In this document: positions 9,416-20,188 of the stretch, one piece after another
Layout: every line of letters starts with the position of its first letter
How positions within the stretch are numbered: position 1 is the stretch's first letter
DNA from: Lophium mytilinum
Lineage: Eukaryota > Ascomycota > Dothideomycetes > Mytilinidiales > Mytilinidiaceae
NCBI GenBank assembly: GCA_010093605.1
Contig: MU004186.1
Coordinates: forward strand, 1,344,616 to 1,408,615
Direction: 5' to 3'
Length of the DNA: 64,000 nucleotides
Notes under the pieces: model-generated
Seen by the model: only the letters and a program-made list of their open reading frames with translations
Databases searched by the model: none
What the model was told of the DNA's origin: nothing
Translations under genes and position numbers: made by a program

Positions 9416-12400
9416 ATGGCGCTTCAGCTTCTGAAGGTCCGGCTTCTAAAGGAAACGTTGGCCAAAAACCGTGAAAGTGGCCGTCTGTCAAGCGAACAAA
9501 GCCAGGCCGCAGCTCCCGCATCGCCCTCTTCTCCCACAGCAACAGCGAATCATGATGCCTCTAGCACGCCAGGCACCGCGAGTCCCAATATAAATGAGTC
9601 TGAAAACTGCTCGACGACAGGGGGTTGGGACAAGATTGTGAGCGACCATTCGGGGCAGACAACTCCCTCAGTCCTGCTACCCGTGGCCTCTCCCACAATC
9701 AATGAAAGACAAGAAGCGACAAAAGGTTCACAAACCTCGGAGCAGCCCGGAGTTCAGATTGACGCAATTACACAAGACTCACTAAAAGTGGACCCCATAC
9801 CGATTCTGACGCCGTATCGCACTCCCGAAAAAGACGTAGCCTGGCTGTGGAATGCTGCGTACGACCAACTCATGACGGAGAACCCCAAAACGTTACATCA
9901 GTACGAGTTAGTAGTCTCTACTTACATCGCAACGGGTCGCAGGCCGAATCTTAATCCTCGTCGCTTTTCTATGAGACCAGAACTCGTGTCCACCGCTCCA
10001 GTCGACCATCGAGCAAGAAAGACGCTAATGGATAATTGCCTGGATGCTTTGTTGAGAGAGGCTGTCCCAATCGCAGATGGGAGTACTACAAGTAATGATG
10101 ACGAACGTAGTATAGGTGACGAAAGTACTACAGGTGGTGATACAATGGACCGCGGTCCTTATAGGAGCACTGATGAGGCCGGCGAGGTTGGTAGAGTGGA
10201 GGAATCTAATGCTCGCTCTCTCAAAGACAAGTTGCGAGAGATGGTCCACGAAACCCAGCACGCATCCCTCGCCTGGGTGGCTACGTATCTCGCCATGAAT
10301 GTACGTTCCATTCTTTTATTTCCGTCATTTCCCTTTTCTAGGCTTTAGAGCTCACCAGCCATCACACTGCAGGTTTGGCTTCATCCCAGCTTCCTACCTG
10401 ATGCCGCTCATTTGGGAGCCATCCCCATCTTTGCCAAGATGCAATGGTACATCGGGCTATCGAAGCTGCTCAGTCAAGACACTCATCGTGAAGCGGAGGA
10501 ATACTTGAACGGAAACGGGAACCAGCTGAATATGAATTCTTTAGTGGGGATGGTTGTCCAACTGTACAGATCCATTCTCTGGTACCAAATCAGCATAGTA
10601 TGCTGCCATCGGGGCTCCGTTGAGAGACCGCATCGACCAGCTGAACCACTCGTAGACGCAGTCGAGTTTGAAAAGTATGAGAGGAATGTTAGGATGAAGG
10701 AGGACGAGCTTGCAAGTTTCGACGGACGGAAGCTCCAGGAAGGACTCAAGGGTTTCAACAATCATAGGAAACCTGAGCAGGAAGACGTGGCGACAGGCGA
10801 GACGATTGCGACGCTCCGGGCATTGCTGGAAAAACTGAAAGTGGTTGAGCAGCCGATCATCAACCTAAAGACCATAGACCAGTCTGCGTCTAACCTTCTA
10901 TACAATTGGGCGTCCAGCACACAAGAGTATGAAAGTTTTCTTGCCTGGGGTACAAATCCCAATGAGCGCGTGCTCTGGCTACATGGTGGACCTGGTGCCG
11001 GCAAGACAATGCTCTTGCAGATGGCCGTGCAGGAGCTACGAGAGGACGAGGATTCTTCCAGCTTGGGTAAACAAAAGAAGGTTGCCTATTTCTTTTGTGA
11101 CAGCAGTAGGCCTCGACAAGCGACCGCTCTTTCCGCCGTGAAAAGTCTCATTTATCACATACTGAAAAGTCAGCCTTCTCTGTCTAAGCACTTAGAGTAC
11201 AAATTTGAAATGACCGACGAAGAGAATTTCGACGACAAAAATGACTTCTACGCCATGTCGACTGTTCTCTATGCTCTCTTGATGGACGAGAGTTTTCAAC
11301 AAACGTACTTCATCATTGACGCAATCGAAGAGCTTGTTCCTGACAAGGACATCGACTCGGTCAATCATCACGTCGCCAAGAACGGGGAAGAGCCCAGCGC
11401 CCAGCGTGACGAACGCGGACTCGGTGACCTTTTCAGCTTAATTCGGACAACAACAGAACTCTCAGATAAGGTACAGTGGCTGGTTTCCCTTGATAGCGAC
11501 AGGTGTAGCGCACGGCTGGCGCGCGCAAAAGAGAATACGCAATTGCAGCTTACGATCCGCCCTGACCTGAAGCCCATCCGCGAAGCCACACACAGCTACG
11601 CAGTCTCCAAGATCAATGAGATTGCTAACCAGAGAGGCTACAACAGCATACTTCGTGAGAAAATGATCCAGAAAACTGGAGAGAACCTAGGCAACTTTTT
11701 ATGGCTGAACATGGCGCTCGACATTATCAAAGCATCACCTACCCCCTGGAATGCTCCTACTATCATGGAAGAGCTGAAAGTAAAAGCCCCGGACATCGAT
11801 ACCATGTATCTGAATAGATTCAAGGAGATGGAGGGATTCACAGAAATTGATAAGGACTATTGCATGCGTGCTCTCTCGGCTGTTGCCGTGGCGTACCGGC
11901 CGCTTTTGGAAACGGAACTTGAAGACATCCTTAGCTTACCATCGGAGGTTAATTTATCGCTCCTAGTAGAGGGGATCCTGTCCCCCTTTCTAGGATCGTA
12001 TGACGACAAGGGGTCCAATGGACGCAGAATAAGCTTTGTCCACCTGTCCGCCAAAGACTTCATCCGAAAAAAGTTAAGAGTTCAAGGGTTAGGAACAGAA
12101 CACTCAAAGATGGCGATAAGATGTCTCGATATCCTGCAGCAGGCAGTCAAAGCTAGCGGTCCAGCGCTACCTCTCGACTACGCCGCGATATTCTGGATCA
12201 GGCACTTATCCGAGGTAAACAGCGAAGACGGAGGAGAGGCGATAGCCAAGGCAGAGGACTTTCTGAACAAATATTCGGTAGAATGGTTAGATGTTCTCGA
12301 CTCGTTGAATCTCTTGTCGCAAACCTCAGCCATGCTAGCTGAGCTTGATTTCGCACTCAAGGTATGTCCCTTTCCCTGAGATTAATCGCTCATAAGACAT

Positions 12401-15203
12401 GATGAGTTTTTCGGCTAACACTATGTTTACGTTTGGTCTGTAGATGCAAAACGCCGACATAGTATACACCCAGGACTTTCGTCTGATGATCAGAGATTTC
12501 AGCACATTGTTGAAAGTCCACCGCACCTCCACAACAAAAGACAAGAACTACAAGAACATATTGGCCGGCCCGAATAACAGCCTTCTGTTTTGGCCGAGTC
12601 GCACGTCCCTAAAACAGAAACTGCTGAAGAAACACTTCTCGTGGCTAGATGCGGCGCCAAGCATCGACCCGAGCGGGACCGCCTCTGATGCCTGCCTGCA
12701 CTCCATGAACCATGATGATTATGTACGAGGATGCACATTTTCGCTGGATGGGAGGATAGTAGCCTCGGCTTCAGATGACAGGCGCGTGCGGCTCTGGGAC
12801 GTCAAAACCGGGAAGCTGCAGCATGTGCTGGAAGGTTTCAATGACTATGTCTACTCCGTGGTCATTTCAAAGTCGGGGCCCAATGAACGCGCCCTTCTGG
12901 CCGCTTTTGAGTCATCCGTAATCAGGGTCTGGGAGCTATACACGGGAAAACTGGTTGGGACTTTGGCAGACTTCGTAGATGCGACGAAGGACATAGAACC
13001 GGTTGACAAAGCAGACGATGGGGAAGACGAGGACGGAAACAAGAACGACTGTGAGGACGTGGGAACGCCCCAGGAGAAAGAAGGTCAAGACGGTCGAGAA
13101 GATAAGGAATCGGATACAAGCGAGAGCGTGAACGACGATATGGGACAGCAAACGAATGTGGAAAGCATTTCAATTACGCAGGATGGGAAATGGCTAGCCG
13201 CTGCCACAGGGAGACACGTGACTGTCTGGGACATTCCTGAGTTCAATCATACCCCATGGAAAGACGAGGAGAGCACGGATAACTTGCGCCGTGTCATCTT
13301 CTCCAAGGAGGGCAGCCTTCTAGCTTCAAGCGCTGGCTCACAGATCACCATCTGGAACGCGACAACCGGCAAAGTCAAGCGCAGGCTTCCCGAAAGTAGG
13401 CCGCGGTCATCGGACGGGGCATCGGAAGACCCAATGGGTACGCCGGGGTACGATGCGTCTTCAGATAGGACACAAGAAGCAGAAACATCCCGGGAAAATG
13501 CATCTGAAGAGAGGGCGCAAGAGACCATGATATCAGAAGACAGGGTATCAGAAGGGGGGTTATACGTGGAAGCGGAAGCCGAAGCACCAGAACTGTCAGC
13601 TGGGCATAAGGGGGACATAGATGGGCTTGCTTTCTCGCCCGACTCGAAGTTCCTCGCGTCGGGCTCGGATGATGGTACGGCGCGCATCTGGGACGTCGAT
13701 AAGGGTAGAACGATGGCTGTACTGCTGTACCACAAGACCCACGTCAACAGCGTCTCTTTTTCATCTGATGGCGTCTACCTGGCCACGGGTTCATCAGATA
13801 AAACTATCGGTATCTGGAAACGGCCAGGATCGGGTGGTTGGGGCTGTGGCTTGACGCTGAGACAGCCTGACCAGGTGCTAAAAGGTCACAGCTCAATGGT
13901 GTTTTCGGTCGCTTTTGCCTACGAAGGTCGATTCCTAGCGTCCTGCACAAGCGACGACTTACGAATCTGGGATACAGATGCAAATGCGGCTAGGGAAGTG
14001 GCAAGCGAGACTGCTAAGCCGCAGCTGAGCTATCACAGGAGGTTGTCGTCACCAGCGTCGACAGGAGCCGGACATGCGCAGGATGTGAGCTGCGTGGCAA
14101 TCTCTCAAAACGGCGAAATGATCGCATCGGCGTCCTCTGATGGTGTCATCTGCCTTTGGGATGGCATTAAAGGAGTTCGACTGTGCACGATGGATGAGAA
14201 GCACAATGGGATCGTGAAGGCGCTAGTCTTTTCGCAAGACGGAGAGCGGCTGGTCTCGGCCTCCTCAGACTGCAGCGCAATCGTGTGGGAGGTCGGTGTC
14301 GGGAAAGCAGGCCTAGTCCATCGCCTAGAAGGGCACAAGGACTGGATTCGGGCGGCGGCCATGTCACCAGACAGGTCGTTGGTGGCAACGGGTTCCGACG
14401 ACACTACGGTGAGGGTCTGGAACATTTCTGCAGGTGAAGGGGAAACGGCTACAAAGGAAGAAGAGAGGGAGGGAAGTGTGCCATGCAAAGTTCTCGGAGG
14501 CCACGACGGGTGGGTGTACAGCGTAGCGTTCTCGCCCAATGGGCTAAATCTGGCGTCGGGCGGTGACGACGGTCACGTTATGACGTGGGACTTGGGAGGG
14601 CAAGAATATGAGCACGCGCCGGGAAAGTGCTTGGGGAACAATTTCGGGCCAGGTCGTATACGCGGGCTAGTGTTCTTGGCCGGCAGCGAGAGGCTGTTGA
14701 CGGTGGATAACTATGGGGAGATAGCGGTCTGGAACCCTCACGACCCTGAGCAGGAGCGGTGTATCCTGAAGGTGGAGAACGAAAGCGACCAGCAGGACTT
14801 CACGTCACTGCAGATCCTCGGCAGCCATCCGGATGTGCTACTGAACGAGTTCGGCGCGTGGCCTTTCGAGCTGGATGTCGCGGCTCTGAGAGGAGAGGCT
14901 TCTAGCTCCTTGCAATGTCCAGGGCGTGAAATGCCTCCACCTTGGTCGCCAGTGCGTATCATTGGCAGTAGGATTATCTGGAGCAAAAGCAAGGAGATAT
15001 ACTTGCCGGCTGAGTTCCAGCCAGCATTCTCATCATCGTACCGGGTCTGTCGGGTACAGGGTCACAGTGCTGTGGTCGGATGTGATTCGGGACAGGTTTT
15101 ACTGTTCAGGTTCTCCGAGACCGAGACGCCCAAGGAGGCACACAACGGAGAAAACGAGCATTCCGGCGACATCAACAATTCAAAAAGTCAAAGAGAGAAG
15201 TGA
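9416..15203 (+). CDS. NWD-type NLR: N-terminal NACHT-associated domain, NACHT NTPase, about 12 WD40 repeats
   Basis: Three exons, 9416-10300, 10373-12361 and 12444-15203, are joined by introns of 72 and 82 nt, both GT-AG and in phase, giving 1877 aa. Residues about 140-430 resemble the N-terminal domain of fungal NWD proteins (DVAWLWNAAYDQLM, then FAKMQWYIGLSKLL). The NACHT starts at about 497 with Walker A GGPGAGKT (500-507). A Walker-B-like strand YFIIDAIEEL and the family motif FVHLSAKDFIRKKL follow. From about 1045 to 1800 there are roughly twelve WD40 units (LASGSDDGTARIWDV, VATGSDDTTVRVWNI and others), broken by two acidic or polar inserts. HET-E/HET-D-type proteins oligomerise on ligand binding and trigger incompatibility cell death. 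The WD units here are divergent from each other, unlike the near-identical repeats of HET-E. The ligand and N-terminal effector mode are unknown. Confidence 0.9.
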
Positions 15204-16577
15204 GGCTGTCACGGTGCAATACGAGTATCAAGAAGGATGACCTGTTGTATCGTGTACGAAGTAGCTACAAGGGAGGAGGCCAGACGTGGTGCTTGAGGCT
15301 GATGCTAAGCGAGGTCACATGACAGCAGCACGTGATCGAACACACGTGACATGGATGCTTATAACAGAAACACGATAGAGACCGCGTTACGGCTATGACA
15401 GAAGCAAACTCGGCTAGATAAGCAGTCTAAAGTTGTGTCACCCCGTTGGTATCGCCTTAATGGAGAGACTCTGCAGAAGTCAGTGAAGCATGAATACTAT
15501 AGCTGTGTCAAGGAAGAAGATGCGAAGCACTTTCCAATCACCAGGTATCGCCATCGTGATATCCGTAGAACGTAAAGATGCCGGCAGGTACGTACATTCT
15601 AGGAAACAGTAAAACACAGGAATTCTCCGAACTTTGGTCCACTTGTACAGGCTCTGTAAGGTTATACACTTTCCGACTACCCCTCCTTGCGGGCCCGTGC
15701 ACCTGCCGCTTCCGGTCATCATGTCACCGAAAAGTGTCGAGCGCAGAGCGACCCCTCACCACACTACTAATTAATCCATATAAATTCGACCACGGGGCTT
15801 AGGCACCTATCCTCCAATTCGAAAGAGGAGTAGACTGGCGCGAAACTCTCTACCGTGGCAGAAACTGGACAGAGGGTCTGGTCGGCGAGATATAGTAGAT
15901 CTGGTGGATAAGGTGGATGAAGTGGATGAGGTGGAATTGGAGATTTTGGTGACCTCTCAATCTATTAGTAAGTAATTCTCTTAACTATACTTAAGGTGAC
16001 GAAGTTAACTTACAGTTTCTATATAGCTGTAGTCCTAAAAGCAGCAAGATATATATTTCTTAAGTAAAGAACGATTCCAATTTACGAGATACAGCGGCTA
16101 TTTACACCGCTGAAGTACGCGTGTTGGAAAGCCTACGAGCTGTATTGATATCAATGAGCCTAGAGAGTTTTTAGCACACTGCGCTCTTCTAAAGATGTCA
16201 TGACTGTCTGTAATCTACGCGGCACTCTAGCAGTCGACTATTGCAGCCCCATCAAGCGACAGCCGCCGAATATGATGGCATATCAAACTCACAGAGCACA
16301 ATCCAAGTCTAGATTGCTACAGGGGGCTCATAGGTCAAGAGCATACTACTCAGTCAGATCGTCCCTCACATAGAATACGGGTTGCCAAGCCGCACTGCCA
16401 CTCCCCCCCCCCCATGCACACCTCTACCTAGGCAGTGCTGCATTCATGGATGACTCCGAACTCGCACCAAGGCTGAATTAAAGACTTTCAGAGACCTTCT
16501 CAATTGCTGACTTGCAAATCTGTCTACTCTGCCTCCCATTCTGATTTCTGTTTCAAGGCTTCCGTATATTCTAAAGC
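15204..16577. other. Intergenic, partly AT-rich
   Basis: This region carries no supported gene. It holds CACGTG-type E-boxes near 15330 and 15345, a short GTGGATRAR repeat (listed separately), an AT-rich tract around 15960-16080 and a C homopolymer near 16406. Confidence 0.6.
15904..15939 (+). repeat. 9-bp minisatellite GTGGATRAR, about four units
   Basis: The units are GTGGATAAG, GTGGATGAA, GTGGATGAG and GTGGAATTG in direct succession. The last is degenerate. Confidence 0.8.
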
Positions 16578-16895
16578 ATGGGTTTCCGCGATTGCATCCG
16601 CTCGCTACGAATCGGCTCAGCCTCGTCTTCTTCCAGAATCTCACTTCTTACGCCACCGCCGCCTCCCGCATATGTACAACTTGGAATTCGCAAAGACGAA
16701 AGCATCCATCAGAGTGAAAGTACTCATGCTATCACAAGCGAAAAATGCGCCCACACGCCCGCGTACATGGAATTGGAGAATCGTACTGACGAAAGCTATC
16801 AAAGCGAAGCAAGTGTTCAACACCCCGCAATAGAAGTATTCAGACCGAGCGCGATGCAGGTATTCCAACCTACCATAATGCAAGTAACTAAATGA
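16578..16895 (+). CDS. Possible small hypothetical protein (105 aa)
   Basis: This single frame starts MGFRDCIRSLRIGSASSSSR and has a proline run (TPPPPPAY) and an acidic/Ser middle. Its end repeats (I/A)xVFxPxxMQV twice. I do not recognise it. The opposite strand is also open (16641-16982), so this may not be coding. There is no signal peptide and no domain. Confidence 0.3.
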   Translation: MGFRDCIRSLRIGSASSSSRISLLTPPPPPAYVQLGIRKDESIHQSESTHAITSEKCAHTPAYMELENRTDESYQSEASVQHPAIEVFRPSAMQVFQPTIMQVTK

Positions 16896-17325
16896 TCGCA
16901 AGCGGAGCATACCCCCATACATGTCTCGCTGCATGTCTGCTATCTGCAGCGCTGTGCTGTGCATGTCTAGACAAGAGGCCAAGCGCTGGTACTTATACGG
17001 TATATGTGGATGGCAGTGGAAATGTTGATCGAGGGACGTGATGGCAGCATTACTGCTCGGAGTGTGCAGGTAAATTGCCTTTTCGTAGTACTTCTATTTC
17101 ACTATCAAGCCTGGTTCCCCTAAGATGCATCCTGTCATACTTTGTCTTTAAAACGCTTCAACGGATCAATCAAGTGCCGCTGCGCAGGAGGTGATGCTGT
17201 TCTTTTGCCTTCATGTTCCATCAAGTCAGCGTCCAGAACCACTCTCGACGAGCAAGCTCCCATTACAACCCTCATAGAAAGATACTTCTCTTCAGTCCCA
17301 CATCACCACTCACACCTCAAAAACA
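16896..17325. other. Intergenic, upstream of the UBL-RBR relic
   Basis: I see no gene, repeat or RNA structure here. Confidence 0.5.
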
Positions 17326-18622
17326 ATGCTAACGACCCTAAAAGGCTACTGGGGCTGGGAAGCGCGCCGCGGTAACCGTCTCACAAGCCCTATTAGCCAA
17401 CTAATCCTCCAATACCTCACCCTCACTCTATCACGCGGCAGCCACAGTTCTACTCTCGACATTCCTACCTCGGCCCCGGAGACTCTGCGCGTCGAAGAAG
17501 TACGCGCACAAGCCGCGCGGATGCTGGACGTCCGAAACCCGGTTGCTAACATCATTGACCCCTCGCAATTGCGGCTGTACCACCGGGGCGAGGAGTTGAA
17601 CGATGATACGATGAGTGCTATTGACGCCGGCATGGGTTTTGAGGTACTGGAGGAGCCGATCGAGCTCTGGTACACTATCGATGAGCCAGATTTCGGGGGA
17701 CAGATGCTAGACGAGGAGTTCGGGGAACCGATGCTAGACGAGCAGAATTCCGGGGAGCAGATACTTGACGAGGTGGAGATCTTAAGACGACAGATAACAG
17801 CGATGCAAGAGCGATTAGCAAGCCTAGAAGCCAGGGGGAAAGGGTACATACTCCATTCCCTTCCAAAACCTCCACACCCCCAGCTAACCACCGCCCCTCC
17901 AGCAAAGCACCAGCATCCTCCTTACTGCGCACATGCATGATCTGCACCGACGCCCTCCCCACCACATCCTTTCCCTCCCAAACCCCAACCCCAAGATGTA
18001 CCCACACCGCCCAAGTGTGCACCACCGACCTCGAATCCTGGATCCTCTCCTCCCTAACCTCTAACGCCCGTCCGCCATCGGCTGTCCGGAATGCGGCAAC
18101 CCCCTCACCCACTCGGACATCCAACGCCTCACCTCCCCCACCACCCTGCGCGCCTTCGAAACCGCCCAAACCCGCGCCCTGCTAGCCGCTGACCCCGACT
18201 TCCGCTGGTGCCTCGCCGGCGCCGCCTGCAGCTCCGGCCAACTCCACTCGACCGGCCGCGACGGGCCCATCATGACGTGCAGCGGCTGCGGCTTCACGCA
18301 GTGCGTCATCCACGAGCGTGCGTGGCACGAGGGGCTCACGTGCCGCGACTTCGACGCGCGGATGGACGAGAGTAGGATGGCGGGCGTGGACGCGGCGACG
18401 ACGAAGCTGCTGGCGGAGACGACGAAGACGTGTCCTGGGCGGCCGGGGCGGGTGTGCGGGTGAAAGATTGAGAAGGCGGAGGGGTGCGATCATATGGCGT
18501 GCTCGCGGTGCAAGGGGGAGTTTTGCTGGGTGTGCTTGGCGGATTTTGGGGGGATTAGGGCGTTTGGGAATGAGAGGCATGAGGCGGGGTGTCGGTATCA
18601 TACGGAGAATTTGGGGGGGTAG
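17326..18622 (+). pseudogene. UBL plus RING-IBR-RING (RBR) E3 ubiquitin ligase, decayed
   Basis: Exon 1 (17326-17843) encodes a ubiquitin-like domain (about 45-120, with RLYHRGEELNDDTMSAIDAG) and a short coiled coil (ILRRQITAMQERLASLEA). A normal intron (17844-17902, branch GCTAAC) leads to the first RING Cys pair (CMICTDALP). The reading frame then changes near 18065-18085 before CPECGNPLTHSDIQRL. The IBR (FRWCLAGAACSSGQ, MTCSGCGFTQCVIHERAW) is in that second frame. An in-frame TGA at 18461-18463 precedes the second RING-like motif (KIEKAEGCDHMACSRCKGEF, then CWVCLADFGGIR). Neither break can be bridged by a consensus intron that I can find. Known RBR proteins transfer ubiquitin through a Cys in the second RING; UBL plus RBR is the Parkin-like order. 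Sequencing error in this GC-rich stretch is the alternative to decay. Confidence 0.75.
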
Positions 18623-18871
18623 GGACAGGGTGGTGGAGGTGGTGATGTGGATTGTGATATATGTGGTAGAGGGGCCGTGTGTATGTACATCTAGGACATA
18701 AGACCGAAATGGACAATATGAAATAAACATTCTGGCTTACACCGATTGATACTCTTTGAAAAGTGCCTAGTACATGCAAACGCCAGAGAAATGCTAAATC
18801 GCAGGACCATCTTAAGCCACAACGCTGAAACATAGAGATATGGGCACAGACAGAAAAAAAGTAAAAGATAC

Positions 18872-19916
18872 TCACACCTCCAATCCTTTCCAGTTCCTGT
18901 ATATCTTCTTATGCTGTTCCAAGAACAGAAACGTGAGGATCGTATGTGGCCCCATCCGAATGAAGCTAGGCACCCAGCCCTTGAACATCCATCCCAGGCC
19001 CTCGGCGCGGAAGATGTCCGTCACCAGCCTGACTAGCCCTTTATGCTCGTGGGAGCTCATAACCCGGGTCTTTATAACATCCACCGGGGAACACACAGTT
19101 GTAGCGACGAACCCTGCCATGAAAGAAGCCGAAAAGTGGGTCGTGAGGTTGTCTTTTAGTGAAGTATGTGCAAGTAGCAGTCGTTTAAATATGTCGTAGG
19201 TCGCAAGTTGCGACGCGGTCATGAGGATTGCCCGAACAGAATTGGGCCAAACTCCGCGTGTCAGAGAGCGGGGCCCTTCCTCGCGTGTCATTCTTATCAA
19301 CCCGTCAATCGCGTTTTTATAGTTGCGGCGTTTCTCAGGCGGAAGGGCAGCATCGTGCTGCATGCGTACGTTGAGAACATCGGCGGGATTGCCAACGACT
19401 CCACCAATGAAGCCTGATGCCGAGGCCATGCCAACAAGGACCAGGAAAGACGGGGGGGCCGCGGGGGTCGTGAAGTGATCCTTGAGCTCTTCGTACACGC
19501 CAAAGCGCGTCATGCTGTATGTCGCCTGGCGAAGGAGGGAGGCAGAGAGCTGCGAGCAATGGATTAGTTACATTCAGGGTAGAACATAGATTGGCTGTCC
19601 CACTCCACGATATAGGCCCGTTATACCATCATCCTTCGCGACGTGGGCAAACATTTGTAGCATATTGAGCCGTGTGCCATGGTGCGGCTGCGTCTGGAGT
19701 CGTACCTTGACTGATTAAAAAAAATTAGCGACACCCTCCTGAAGTGCCAATTGCTCCCACAAACTCACCCAAGTCCAGCGGGTGGGTAATGCTCGCGGCG
19801 AAGCATGACGCAGAGCCGCCAAACCAAAAAGGATAGTGAATGGAGCCCTTCTGGTTGCTTTTGTCCTTCTTCACCGCCGCGGCGGGAGCAGACAGAGGTT
19901 TGGCGGTGGCAGACAT
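18872..19916 (-). CDS. DIC1: Mitochondrial dicarboxylate carrier
   Basis: Three exons, 19916-19769, 19710-19604 and 19549-18872, give 310 aa, the usual size of mitochondrial carriers. The three repeats each carry the carrier signature: HPLDLVKVRLQT at the first splice junction, GNPADVLNVRMQHDA in the second and CSPVDVIKTRVMSS in the third. FGGSASCFAASITHP and the MQHDAALPPEKRRNY loop fit the fungal dicarboxylate carrier, which exchanges malate or succinate for phosphate across the inner membrane. Six membrane spans are expected from the family. The start is placed at the Met of MSATAKPLSAPAAAV; a Met 14 codons upstream (19958) is possible. The second intron has a weak GTGGGA donor. It is divergent from the mitochondrial Phe-tRNA synthetase gene. 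Confidence 0.88.
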
Positions 19917-20188
19917 GGCTCGCGTGGCATCCTCGAGAGCGCGGGGGCAGGAGGTCACGGGCGGTGGTGATATAGAGCTGGAGTGAGGTGAGGTTGGGTC
20001 GTTAGCCGTCAGCCTTCAGGCCGAATATCACCGATTTTTGGGGACGGCCCGAGCTTCGTAGGGAACATCGGCTTGGCGACGTTACTTTTCGGCGTGCGGC
20101 ATCCGCAGCCGACGCCCAGCCCTACACCACATTTTCACGCATCGCTGTTGTTCCTGTCTATCATCTGCACGCCCACTGAGACAGCTGC
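19917..20188. promoter_or_regulatory. Shared bidirectional promoter of DIC1 and MSF1
   Basis: Only 272 bp separate the start codons of two divergent genes for mitochondrial proteins, so their 5' UTRs and core promoters must lie here. I see no TATA box. Confidence 0.6.
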
